A stretch of 64,000 nt of DNA from a bacterium. GTDB taxonomy: Bacteria; UBP4; UBA4092; JAOAEQ01. The stretch covers positions 1 through 64,000 of the forward strand of contig JAOAEQ010000018.1 of the NCBI GenBank assembly GCA_026416715.1, written 5' to 3'. Below the pieces are notes generated by a model. That model was given only the letters and a program-made list of their open reading frames with translations, was not told the origin of the DNA and searched no databases. The translations under genes were made by a program, and so were the position numbers. Positions 28,203-35,746 of this stretch are shown here, piece after piece (position 1 is the stretch's first letter; every line of letters begins with the position of its first letter).

Positions 28203-28442
28203 TTAACCTTTCCGTGGGGATAAATCATTTTCTTTAATCAACCGTTCAATCGCTGCCCAAGTGTCGTTTATTTTTTCTTTTGAAATATGACTCAATTCGA
28301 TGACCAGATTATTAGCATGTTTATTGATAGCGTAATTCGGTTGAATAAGAAAATGCTGGCTCATAAGGATAGAATGCATTTCGTCAACTGGAATGAAATT
28401 TAAATGGAATGTTTTTCGTTCGATAATCTTATTCATATTCAT
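28203..28442 (-). CDS. Small hypothetical protein downstream of the metalloprotease gene
   Basis: 79 residues, MNMNKIIERKTFHLNFIP to NDLSPRKG; no family recognised. The composition is that of a soluble alpha/beta protein. The ORF begins 7 bp after the stop of the HELTH-motif gene on the same strand, and its stop codon abuts that of the convergent flavodiiron gene with no gap. Tight packing favours a real gene, but no RBS is visible. Confidence 0.55.
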   Translation of the reverse strand: MNMNKIIERKTFHLNFIPVDEMHSILMSQHFLIQPNYAINKHANNLVIELSHISKEKINDTWAAIERLIKENDLSPRKG

Positions 28443-28449
28443 AATAAAT

Positions 28450-29037
28450 TTATGCTAACTTCGATCGTTCCAGTTCTCGGGTCAATTTCCGCAGTTTCCG
28501 AGCGATATCTTCCAATTCTTTGAACGTCCGTTCTTGTTTGGAATTATACAATCGAGAAAACCATTCGCCACTCTCTTTCGTTAACGGAAATACTTCTTCA
28601 AAACGCAATTGGGTAATGGTAATGTTTGGGACAGGATGGTTTTCCCGTTTCAGACGGCCATCAATCCAAACGTCCCATATCGCATGGACATAGGTATAGT
28701 ACCGTTCATAGATACCGCCGGATTCATAATGCTGTTTGAAATATTCGTAATTGAATTGGAATCGTGGATTTAATTCATCGTAGGTATGGGTTAATTCATG
28801 CCATAATAAGCGCAGGAGTCCATCTTTAGTCGTATACGTTGGGGCTAAATGAAATTCGATCTCTTGCAGACCACGGTATCGCCATTTTTTACGCAGCGTA
28901 TCTTTTTCAACCGCTTTATCAATAATCCAGTGTGGTTTTAAGGAATGGAGTGGCCGATAATGATTTTTAATCTGTTGAATGGTTTCCGTAATCCATTGTT
29001 CGTCCTGCTCCGGATGGAATTCGATACCTAATGGCAT
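28450..29037 (-). CDS. Predicted zinc metalloprotease-like protein (HExxH), uncharacterised
   Basis: 195 residues, with AAGGAG 11 nt before the ATG. The only clear motif is LLWHELTHTYDELNPRF at about residues 76-92, a HExxH zinc site. It lies after KKWRYRGLQEIEFHLAPTYTTKDG and before YESGGIYERYYTYVHAIWDVWIDGRL, whose Glu and Asp residues could give a third ligand. This resembles SprT or gluzincin-type minimal proteases, but I cannot place it in a named family. No signal peptide, so likely cytoplasmic. It sits after fmt on the same strand. Activity is inferred only from the motif. Confidence 0.65.
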   Translation of the reverse strand: MPLGIEFHPEQDEQWITETIQQIKNHYRPLHSLKPHWIIDKAVEKDTLRKKWRYRGLQEIEFHLAPTYTTKDGLLRLLWHELTHTYDELNPRFQFNYEYFKQHYESGGIYERYYTYVHAIWDVWIDGRLKRENHPVPNITITQLRFEEVFPLTKESGEWFSRLYNSKQERTFKELEDIARKLRKLTRELERSKLA

Positions 29038-29074
29038 AATTCCAAGGCTCCTTTATGCAGGAAATCATAATTTA

Positions 29075-30025
29075 TTATACACCTAAATAGCTCCCTTCCG
29101 TCAACCGATATCCCCGTGCAAATTGAGCGGCGCTCATGATTTTCCCATTTTCCGGTTGAACCCGAAGAATCTGCACCGCAGTATTATTTCCTGTTTGCAC
29201 GACAATTCCGCTCTCATCATGTTTGCCAACCAGAATAATTTTTCCTGCGGGCTCAGCTGGAGAACCAAGACCGACTTTGGCTAAATGAATCCGGAGCCGT
29301 TTTCCCTTTAGAAACGTAAACGCTCCTGGTGAAGGAGTTACGCCACGGATTAAATTAACAATCTCTCCTGCGGGTTTATTCCAATCAATACGCCCATCAG
29401 TATTAGTTAGTTTCGGAGCGTAAGTAGCTTCCTGATGATTTTGCGGAATACGTGGTGCAATTCCCATTTCAATTGCGTTTAACGTTTTCTGGAGAAGCGA
29501 TCCACCGAGTTGCGCTAGTTTAACCGATAAACTGCCAGCATTATCTTCCGGAAGTATCGGAATTTTCTCCTGAAAAATGATATCTCCCTCATCCATATTC
29601 TCATTCATAAACATAGTTGTAACTCCAGTTTCTGTTTCCCCACGAATGAGTGCCCATTGGATCGGAGCAGCACCACGATATTTCGGCAGAAGTGACCCAT
29701 GAACATTCACGCAACCATATTTCGGGATTTGTAATAGGGTAGGGGGAAGAATTTTCCCATAAGCAACAACTACAATAATCTCCGGATGTAATTCCATAAT
29801 ATGGTTGATAAATGTTTCGGATTTAATTGATTCTGGTGTTTCAACCGGTAATTGATGCTGTTGTGCAAACTGTTTTACCGGAGAAGGATGCAATTTTAAT
29901 CCACGACCATAAGGACGATCAGGTTGAGTTATAACCGAGATGACGTGCTGATTCGATTGGATAATTGCGGCAAGAGAAGGAACCGCAAATGCTGATGTAC
30001 CCAAGAAAATAATCCGCATAGACAT
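29075..30025 (-). CDS. fmt: Methionyl-tRNA formyltransferase
   Basis: 316 residues. It formylates Met-tRNAi using 10-formyl-THF. It starts with MRIIFLGTSAFAVPSLAAI (an ATG two codons upstream is also possible). The formyl-THF signature is VNVHGSLLPKYRGAAPIQWALIRGETETGVTTM, containing the catalytic Asn-His-Asp set (N-x-H-x-S...), with MDEGDII after it. The C-terminal domain (INLIRGVTPSPGAFTFLKGKRLRIHLA) binds tRNA. It lies 17 bp downstream of def, the usual def-fmt pair. Confidence 0.97.
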   Translation of the reverse strand: MSMRIIFLGTSAFAVPSLAAIIQSNQHVISVITQPDRPYGRGLKLHPSPVKQFAQQHQLPVETPESIKSETFINHIMELHPEIIVVVAYGKILPPTLLQIPKYGCVNVHGSLLPKYRGAAPIQWALIRGETETGVTTMFMNENMDEGDIIFQEKIPILPEDNAGSLSVKLAQLGGSLLQKTLNAIEMGIAPRIPQNHQEATYAPKLTNTDGRIDWNKPAGEIVNLIRGVTPSPGAFTFLKGKRLRIHLAKVGLGSPAEPAGKIILVGKHDESGIVVQTGNNTAVQILRVQPENGKIMSAAQFARGYRLTEGSYLGV

Positions 30026-30042
30026 AGCAAATATTATTATTC

Positions 30043-30582
30043 CTATGGTAATTTTTTGTGTTTTAACTTTGCTAAGGTTTCTTTTTTTAGTTTTTTCAAT
30101 TTTCCCTCGATCATTTGTCGGTCAAATTGGCTCATTTTTTCAATAAACATAATTCCATTAACATGGTCAATTTCATGTTGAAATATCCGCGCTAACAATT
30201 CTTTTACGTCCAATTCTATTTGCTTACCATTAAGGTCTAATGCGCATATCCCAATAGAGATTGCCCGTTCAACATTTCCTTCTATTTCCGGGAAACTCAA
30301 ACATCCTTCTTTTAGCCAGTTCGTTTTGTGCGAATAATAAATTATTTTCGGATTAATCAAGATAAAACGTTCTTTTTTTAACTGACCTCGAGAAGGGTCA
30401 ACTACGACGATTTGATTATTGAACCCGACTTGATTTGCGGCGAGTCCAACTCCATCCAACGCATACATCGTTTCAAACATATCTTCAATCAACGCAATTT
30501 CTCTTCCGGTAATATTTTTAACGAGCGCAGTGGGTTTTTCTAGGATTGGATCTCCGTAATAATGAATTTTTAAAATCGCCAT
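30043..30582 (-). CDS. def: Peptide deformylase
   Basis: 179 residues from MAILKIHYYGDPILEKP, the normal family start; the longer open frame upstream is out of character and overlaps the acyltransferase gene. It removes N-formyl groups from new proteins. The three motifs are present: DGVGLAANQVG, EGCLSFP with the metal Cys, and QHEIDHVNGIMF with the HExxH pair. It sits between the acyltransferase gene (22 bp upstream) and fmt, so the three are probably one operon. Confidence 0.97.
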   Translation of the reverse strand: MAILKIHYYGDPILEKPTALVKNITGREIALIEDMFETMYALDGVGLAANQVGFNNQIVVVDPSRGQLKKERFILINPKIIYYSHKTNWLKEGCLSFPEIEGNVERAISIGICALDLNGKQIELDVKELLARIFQHEIDHVNGIMFIEKMSQFDRQMIEGKLKKLKKETLAKLKHKKLP

Positions 30583-30604
30583 AATGTAATAATTGTAGCA
30601 TATT

Positions 30605-31483
30605 TTATGTTGAGTTCGGTTGGGTTTTCCATCGCCTATGAAACCAGAAATATTGGTCTGGATATTTGCGGATATATGCCTCAAGTAATTTTGTTGCCGT
30701 TTGAGTTAACCGAAATATCTCGCTTTGTTCATCATGAGCTTCAGGATTTGGTAGCAGCGGTGGTTCAATATAAATGGTATGGTTCATATTGGATTCACGC
30801 ACGATAAACATAGGTAAGATGGGGGTATTCGTTTTAACAGCAAATGCTGCTGCGCCACGGAAAGTGCTTGCCGATTTCCCAAAAAAATCAACAAAGATTC
30901 CATGATTTCGCGCGTCTTGATCAATGAGAAAAGCGAGAAGATAATTATACCGTAATGCTTTTATCATATCGCGTGCTGCATATTTTTTGGTAATAACTTC
31001 CATCCCAACCTTTTTTCTATTCTCAATCACTAACGTGTTGACCACCGAATTTCGTAATTCGCGAGCAAATACGATAACTTTATATTTCATTAACGTATGC
31101 ACGGCACCCATTAATTCCCAATTATTGAAGTGGGCGGTGATGACAATTGCGCCTTTATTTGCCTGTAAAACAGAATCTAAATGTTCTTTCCCATGAAAAC
31201 CGATGTGTTGCCGAACATAATCTTGTTGTAACACAGGAAACCGGATAAATTCGATTAATGTCATTCCAAAATTTTGATAGGTTCGTTTAGCAATATGTCG
31301 AATGTGCGTTTTCGATTTTTCCGCACCGAAAACAAATCGGAGATTTTCTAAGACAACTCTTCTCCGAATCCGAAGTATCGAATAACACAAATCACCTAAT
31401 CGTCGCCCGATAAACAATCCGCAAGAAAGCGGTAGAATTTGCAATAATTTTGCAATGAATGAATAAATGAGTTTTTGCACCAT
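30605..31483 (-). CDS. LpxL/HtrB-family lysophospholipid/lipid A acyltransferase
   Basis: About 292 residues from MVQKLIYSFIAKLLQILPLS; a TTG five codons upstream is possible. An N-terminal membrane-anchor helix is followed by the HX4(D/E) catalytic motif in TAHFNNWELMGAVH. Other family features are the DQDARNHGIFVDFFGKSASTFRGAAAFAVKTNTPILPMFIVRE segment (acyl and head-group site) and the C-terminal YPDQYFWFHRRWKTQP. This points to late acylation of a lipid A-like or other outer membrane lipid. Without lpx genes in view, lysophospholipid acylation in another pathway remains possible. Confidence 0.88.
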   Translation of the reverse strand: MVQKLIYSFIAKLLQILPLSCGLFIGRRLGDLCYSILRIRRRVVLENLRFVFGAEKSKTHIRHIAKRTYQNFGMTLIEFIRFPVLQQDYVRQHIGFHGKEHLDSVLQANKGAIVITAHFNNWELMGAVHTLMKYKVIVFARELRNSVVNTLVIENRKKVGMEVITKKYAARDMIKALRYNYLLAFLIDQDARNHGIFVDFFGKSASTFRGAAAFAVKTNTPILPMFIVRESNMNHTIYIEPPLLPNPEAHDEQSEIFRLTQTATKLLEAYIRKYPDQYFWFHRRWKTQPNST

Positions 31484-31545
31484 AATGTTAAGCAACAATG
31501 AGAATGAGTGGAATAGTTATTGTAGCATAAAAACCGGATAGAATC

Positions 31546-31574
31546 TTGACATAATTGCATTTTTAACGTAATAT
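31546..31574 (+). promoter_or_regulatory. Sigma70-type promoter upstream of the xer gene
   Basis: TTGACA at 31546-31551 and TAATAT at 31569-31574 are 17 nt apart; an overlapping TATAAT at 31572 gives a 20-nt spacer. It lies upstream of the dif-like palindrome and the recombinase start at 31756. Confidence 0.55.
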
Positions 31575-31653
31575 AATTAGGGTATTTCAAGATGAAGCTA
31601 TCATAACTTATTAAATTACAATATGTTATATAACACTAGCCTGAGCGTAACTT

Positions 31654-31681
31654 ATTGCGTTAAAGATATATTTAACGCAAT
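31654..31681. promoter_or_regulatory. 28-bp dif-like 11-6-11 palindrome upstream of the xer gene
   Basis: ATTGCGTTAAA (31654-31664) and TTTAACGCAAT (31671-31681) are perfect inverted repeats around the 6-bp centre GATATA. Length and geometry equal those of a Xer/dif core site (two 11-bp arms, 6-bp centre). By hand alignment the left arm matches the E. coli XerC arm at 6 of 11 positions (TGCG and the final AA), the centre at 4 of 6, and the right arm at 5 of 11. It lies 74 bp before the recombinase start. A palindrome GTTGCGCAAC follows at 31691-31700. An operator or RNA hairpin is the alternative. Confidence 0.55.
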
Positions 31682-31755
31682 TATGGGTGGGTTGCGCAAC
31701 AACCTGTGATAGCAAAGATTTATCTCAAATATATAAGAAATAAGCGGTAAAAAGT

Positions 31756-32643
31756 ATGAGTAAGAGTCTGTTGAATTGTATAGAAGAGTTTAAATCTCAT
31801 CTATCGGTAGAACGAAATCTTTCGCATAATACCGTTGCAGGTTATTCTCATGATTTAATGAAGTTCACCGCTTTCATGTTATCTAAATATGGAAAAGAAC
31901 CGCTCGTAACCGAAATTACCACGCAAGATATTCGGGATTTTCTTGCTTATTTACAACAGAAACGACGGGTGAAAAGTTATGCGATATTTCGTAAAATTTC
32001 GTGTTTACGAACATTTTTCGCCTTTCTACTCAACGAAAAACACATAAAGATGAATCCGATGGAAACGATTCAAAGCCCGAAGCTAGCGAAAAAACTACCG
32101 GTGTATTTGACGCAAGATGAATTAAAAAAGCTACTTTCTGCTCCAAATATAAACGACCCCATAGGCATTAGGGATTTAGCGATTTTAACCTTATTCAGCT
32201 ATACAGGAATGCGATTAAGTGAACTGGTTCATTTGAATCTGCAAGATGTGAATTTACAAGAGCGGTTTGTTCGCGTTATGGGTAAAGGGTCAAAAGAACG
32301 AATTATTCCTTTAGTTGCGCCTGTCATCAAGGTTTTAAGCGACTATCTGGATATTCGACCATTCGTTGACAATGACGCATTATTTTTGAGTAGCTTGAAA
32401 AAAAGAATATCACCGCGAATGGTTCAGTATTTAGTCAATAAATATCGGATTAAAGCTGGCATTTCGCAGGAAAAGTTTAGTCCGCATAAACTTCGGCATA
32501 CCTTTGCGACCATGCTGCATGGGAAAGATGTTGATTTGATTGATATTCAGGCACTTTTAGGTCATTCTTCTGTAGCTACCACCCAAATTTATACCCATAC
32601 GAACCCTAAAAAACTTCAAAAAGCAGTTGAAAAATTGATATAA
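31756..32643 (+). CDS. Xer-family tyrosine recombinase (XerC/XerD-like)
   Basis: 295 residues, normal for chromosomal Xer proteins. The N-terminal SAM-like core-binding domain is LLNCIEEFKSHLSVERNLSHNTVAGYSHDLMKF. The catalytic set is complete: R153 (YTGMRLSEL), K177 (MGKGSKER), H244 and R247 (HKLRHTFATML), H270 (LLGHSSVATTQIYTH) and nucleophile Y279. The C-terminus is short, as in XerD. It resolves chromosome dimers at dif in known bacteria. No second xer gene is in view. The 11-6-11 palindrome just upstream recalls single-recombinase systems such as XerS/difSL, where the site lies next to the gene. Confidence 0.93.
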   Translation: MSKSLLNCIEEFKSHLSVERNLSHNTVAGYSHDLMKFTAFMLSKYGKEPLVTEITTQDIRDFLAYLQQKRRVKSYAIFRKISCLRTFFAFLLNEKHIKMNPMETIQSPKLAKKLPVYLTQDELKKLLSAPNINDPIGIRDLAILTLFSYTGMRLSELVHLNLQDVNLQERFVRVMGKGSKERIIPLVAPVIKVLSDYLDIRPFVDNDALFLSSLKKRISPRMVQYLVNKYRIKAGISQEKFSPHKLRHTFATMLHGKDVDLIDIQALLGHSSVATTQIYTHTNPKKLQKAVEKLI

Positions 32644-32700
32644 TATTTTAATAATATCAATAGTTTATATTAATCTTACCGATATTTTTTATCTACAAAA

Positions 32701-32749
32701 AACGATGTTAAACTTGAAACGGTAAAGAACGAAACCGTTCGGTATCGTT
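32701..32749. repeat. Nested inverted repeats between convergent genes
   Basis: The outer arms are AACGAT (32701-32706) and ATCGTT (32744-32749). The inner arms are AACGGT (32718-32723) and ACCGTT (32734-32739) with a 10-nt loop. It lies between the xer stop and the stop of the convergent cysteine-cluster gene. No T-run follows, so it may be a bidirectional 3' structure. Confidence 0.5.
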
Positions 32750-32796
32750 GCGATCGATCCTACCCTAAAACAGGAAACATTTCATTTCATTTTATT

Positions 32797-34074
32797 TTAT
32801 TGAATGACAATTTGTGGGAAATACGGCTGGAGATATAATCGGTCAATTAATAATGTAATATAGGGACTTACGGTAAATAATCGGCTGAATTGGGCATGCA
32901 GAACAAGTTGTGTATCTAACTTAGCTGATGCAAATTGGACATCGGTCAATACAACCTGAGCGCGATTATCCGCAGCTGCGGCTGATTTAGCAATGAGTTT
33001 GCCGAGCGCATACACTGCGAGTAAGGTATGGTAGCCTCGGTAGACGCCGTGAATCGGGAGGAGTGTTTTCCGAAATATCATATGCGTATAGTAGCGGCGT
33101 AAATAGTCTGCCAGTTCAGGAGATTGGATATCGAATCGGATTGGAGTGACCAGTTCCCATCTGATTTTTTTCCCGTCGGTTATCAGCGGAGAAATGGTTC
33201 CCCTACCCTTACGATATTTGAAATAGTTTTTGTAAAGGTTGAATACCAAGGCGAACCGATTCTGTTTCTGAGCAACAAATTCTATCCAAGTAATAAACGG
33301 AGCTAAATAGGCGCGAGACGTTTTTTTCGCTTTTTTGATTTTCAGCGCGATATCAAAAATATGTCGGAATTTTTCGAGTTGTAATTTATTCAATCCGCTA
33401 AGAACAGTTTCATTTGGTTTTTTATTTTCTTTTTGGGCAATGAGTTCAACCTGTTTTAAACTCACGCAAACGTTGATTAATATACTTCCGGCAATCAGAG
33501 CGGTTTCTAAGGAATATGCGGTATCATTCAATATCTGGAGTAAACACGATTCGAGCTGTTTATATTCTTGCCAAGATATGGTCATTCCGGAATACAGCGT
33601 TATTGGTTCGTCAATTTTTTCAATCCGATAGTGGTTGGGATATATTGTTTCGAGTTCAGTGATATGCTGGTCGAGAGTTGTTCCGAGTTGTTTACTGACC
33701 GCAGTACATGCAAATGATACGCCGACAACGATTCCATCCGGTGTTTTTACAAAATGGTACGGAAACTCTTTACATACCTGCGCTTTGGTATCGAAGCCGA
33801 ATGAGACATGAATCTGGCATCGGTTATCAGGAAGTAAAAAGATACATGCCTGATTCTGAACTCGACTGAAGGTATACCGTTCTCCAGTGAGTAATGGTTT
33901 CGGTAGAAGTTGGAATAATTGGCGCGATGCGAGTTCCGGCTGTTTTTCAGTCCAATCTAACTCTATCAAACGTCTATACGAAGTATCATCAATGCCAATC
34001 AGCCAATTAGTTCGGCAGCATTGACCGCACTGGATGCATTGATATTTAACCGAGTTTGAGATAATATAGTTCAT
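32797..34074 (-). CDS. YkgJ-type cysteine-cluster protein
   Basis: 425 residues. The N-terminus has the cluster YQCIQCGQCCRTNW, with later cysteines in ACIFLLPDNRCQIH, QVCKEFPYHF and FACTAV. That is the CxxCxxCC-type Zn/Fe-binding motif of the YkgJ/FliB-like family. The remaining 280 residues are unrelated to known domains that I can recognise, and are basic and helical. FliB-type members methylate flagellin, but no flagellar genes are here and the methyltransferase role is unproven. Its ATG overlaps the TGA of the cyclo-ligase gene (ATGA), so they are translationally coupled. Confidence 0.72.
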   Translation of the reverse strand: MNYIISNSVKYQCIQCGQCCRTNWLIGIDDTSYRRLIELDWTEKQPELASRQLFQLLPKPLLTGERYTFSRVQNQACIFLLPDNRCQIHVSFGFDTKAQVCKEFPYHFVKTPDGIVVGVSFACTAVSKQLGTTLDQHITELETIYPNHYRIEKIDEPITLYSGMTISWQEYKQLESCLLQILNDTAYSLETALIAGSILINVCVSLKQVELIAQKENKKPNETVLSGLNKLQLEKFRHIFDIALKIKKAKKTSRAYLAPFITWIEFVAQKQNRFALVFNLYKNYFKYRKGRGTISPLITDGKKIRWELVTPIRFDIQSPELADYLRRYYTHMIFRKTLLPIHGVYRGYHTLLAVYALGKLIAKSAAAADNRAQVVLTDVQFASAKLDTQLVLHAQFSRLFTVSPYITLLIDRLYLQPYFPQIVIQ

Positions 34075-34658
34075 GTCCGTTTTGCCATACGGCAGTGGTA
34101 AATCGTATCTTCTGTGATAATGAGATGAACGGGAACGTCGGATTCTGTGCGTGGCAGGGTTTGAACAATCTGTTCTTTATATGCCAAACCGATAGTGGTT
34201 ATCGTGGGTGAAAGAATTCGGAGGAAGTTATCGTAATATCCCCGTCCATGTCCGATACGATTTCCGGAAATATCGAACGCGATCCCAGGAACAATAACCA
34301 GGTCTAATTCTTTCGGGTCGGCTAACCGTATACATTCTGGTTTCGGTTCTAATATGTTGTAGGTGTTCGGCGACAGATCTTGGTCAAAATCGACCAGTTC
34401 GCTTATCCATAGCGTGCGTTCCTGGGGACGAGTGAACGGAACGAAAACCTTTTTTTGATATTCTAAAGAAAACTTGATTAGTTGATGCGTATATACTTCA
34501 TTATTATAGGAGACGTAAAACAGTATCCGTTTTGCGCGCCGAAATTCTGATAAGGTAAATAAGCGAATCCCGATGTATTCACTCCGTTTAATCACTTCGT
34601 TCCAGGATAATGATTTTCGCCAGGCAAGTAATTGTTTTCGCAATTCACTTTTTTCCAT
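34071..34658 (-). CDS. 5-formyltetrahydrofolate cyclo-ligase
   Basis: 195 residues. It converts 5-formyl-THF to 5,10-methenyl-THF with ATP. The family start is MEKSELRKQLLAWRKSLSWNEVIKRSEYI (KxxLRxxxxxxRxxL). The conserved substrate and ATP sites are KKVFVPFTRP and DLVIVPGIAFDISGNRIGHGRGYYDNFL. A C-terminal Cys-free tail ends the protein. Divergent from the beta-helix lipoprotein gene with only 55 bp between the starts. Confidence 0.95.
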   Translation of the reverse strand: MEKSELRKQLLAWRKSLSWNEVIKRSEYIGIRLFTLSEFRRAKRILFYVSYNNEVYTHQLIKFSLEYQKKVFVPFTRPQERTLWISELVDFDQDLSPNTYNILEPKPECIRLADPKELDLVIVPGIAFDISGNRIGHGRGYYDNFLRILSPTITTIGLAYKEQIVQTLPRTESDVPVHLIITEDTIYHCRMAKRT

Positions 34659-34713
34659 AATCTATGTTACCCTATATTATTCAATTCCACATTCCAAATG
34701 GAAAAGACGACTC

Positions 34714-35559
34714 ATGCAATCGCTTAAATATATTACCATAGCATCAGTTCGTTTAGTGATATTTTTTAGTGGAGTGATATTGCTCATCGGTTGTGGAGAA
34801 TTATTAGACAAGAAAACAGAGATTGTTACCGGTATTACAAGCGATACTGTTTGGGGTCGAGCGCAATCACCATATTTTCTCCGAGGAGATATTCTCATTC
34901 CAGCGCAGACAACGTTAACGATTGAACCCGGAGTCGTTGTTATGTTCAGCGGGAATAATAAACTGAAAATAGAAGGAACCTTGATAGCGAACGGCGCAGC
35001 TTCAGCTCCAATTATATTTCGACAAGCCGGGAAATATTATATCTCCGGATACTATGGACTAGTTTTTGCAAATAAATACTCGGGGAAGAAATCAATGATC
35101 TCGCATTGTCTTATTACGCAAGCGCGATTCGCGATATATTGCGATGGAGATTCGCCCGACATCAGTTATTGCATCATTACGGGGAACAATGTCGGAGTGC
35201 ATTTGTGGAATAGCAATGCGGTCATTTCGCACAACCGCATCAGCGATAATATTGAACATGGAGTGTATATCGGCTCGATGCAACCTACGGTAACCGATAA
35301 TCGAATCATCCATAATGGCAGCGGTATTATCTGCGCGTATGCGCCGAATCCGGTGATTCGAAACAACGATATCTATGGAAATCGGGCATATGATTTCGTC
35401 TTGGCAAAAACGGAATCTGATATCATCGCAATCAATAACTGGTGGGGTAGCACTGATGAAATGTTTATCCGAAAAAAGATTTTCGATAAACAGCACGATG
35501 GTTCTTTAGGAAATGTAATGATTATTCCACTATCGCAATCGTGTTTTCATCCAGAATAA
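34714..35559 (+). CDS. Lipoprotein with right-handed parallel beta-helix repeats
   Basis: 281 residues from the ATG at 34714; a longer frame upstream overlaps the divergent gene and I rejected it. The lipobox is ILLIGCGE with lipidated Cys near residue 22. Residues about 55-265 are tandem beta-helix coils of about 22-25 residues: IEPGVVVMFSGNNKLKIEGTLIANG, SHCLITQARFAIYCDGD, SYCIITGNNVGVHLWNSN, SHNRISDNIEHGVYIGS, TDNRIIHNGSGIICAY, RNNDIYGNRAYDFVL. It ends with NNWWGST, a motif common at the end of such helices. It is NosD/pectate-lyase-like in fold, with the ligand unknown. Likely surface or periplasmic. Confidence 0.82.
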   Translation: MQSLKYITIASVRLVIFFSGVILLIGCGELLDKKTEIVTGITSDTVWGRAQSPYFLRGDILIPAQTTLTIEPGVVVMFSGNNKLKIEGTLIANGAASAPIIFRQAGKYYISGYYGLVFANKYSGKKSMISHCLITQARFAIYCDGDSPDISYCIITGNNVGVHLWNSNAVISHNRISDNIEHGVYIGSMQPTVTDNRIIHNGSGIICAYAPNPVIRNNDIYGNRAYDFVLAKTESDIIAINNWWGSTDEMFIRKKIFDKQHDGSLGNVMIIPLSQSCFHPE

Positions 35560-35746
35560 CCGCAGGTCAATGCAGGGCAGAATTCCGCAGCGGAACGAGT
35601 ACATTGCACCGGATGCAATTCGTTTTTTGCTTTCGGACATTGTATCGTTTCGAGTTGCAACGCAGGAGAATTTGCGGTTATCCCATCAGAGTGGAGTTTT
35701 GCCTTTTGTCCAGAATACCTATGTAATTTAAGATAAGGAGTGGTGA

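Noticed and set aside
34573-34713. Longer N-terminus for the beta-helix lipoprotein
   Set aside because: It overlaps the divergent cyclo-ligase gene and would put 47 residues before the signal peptide and lipobox.
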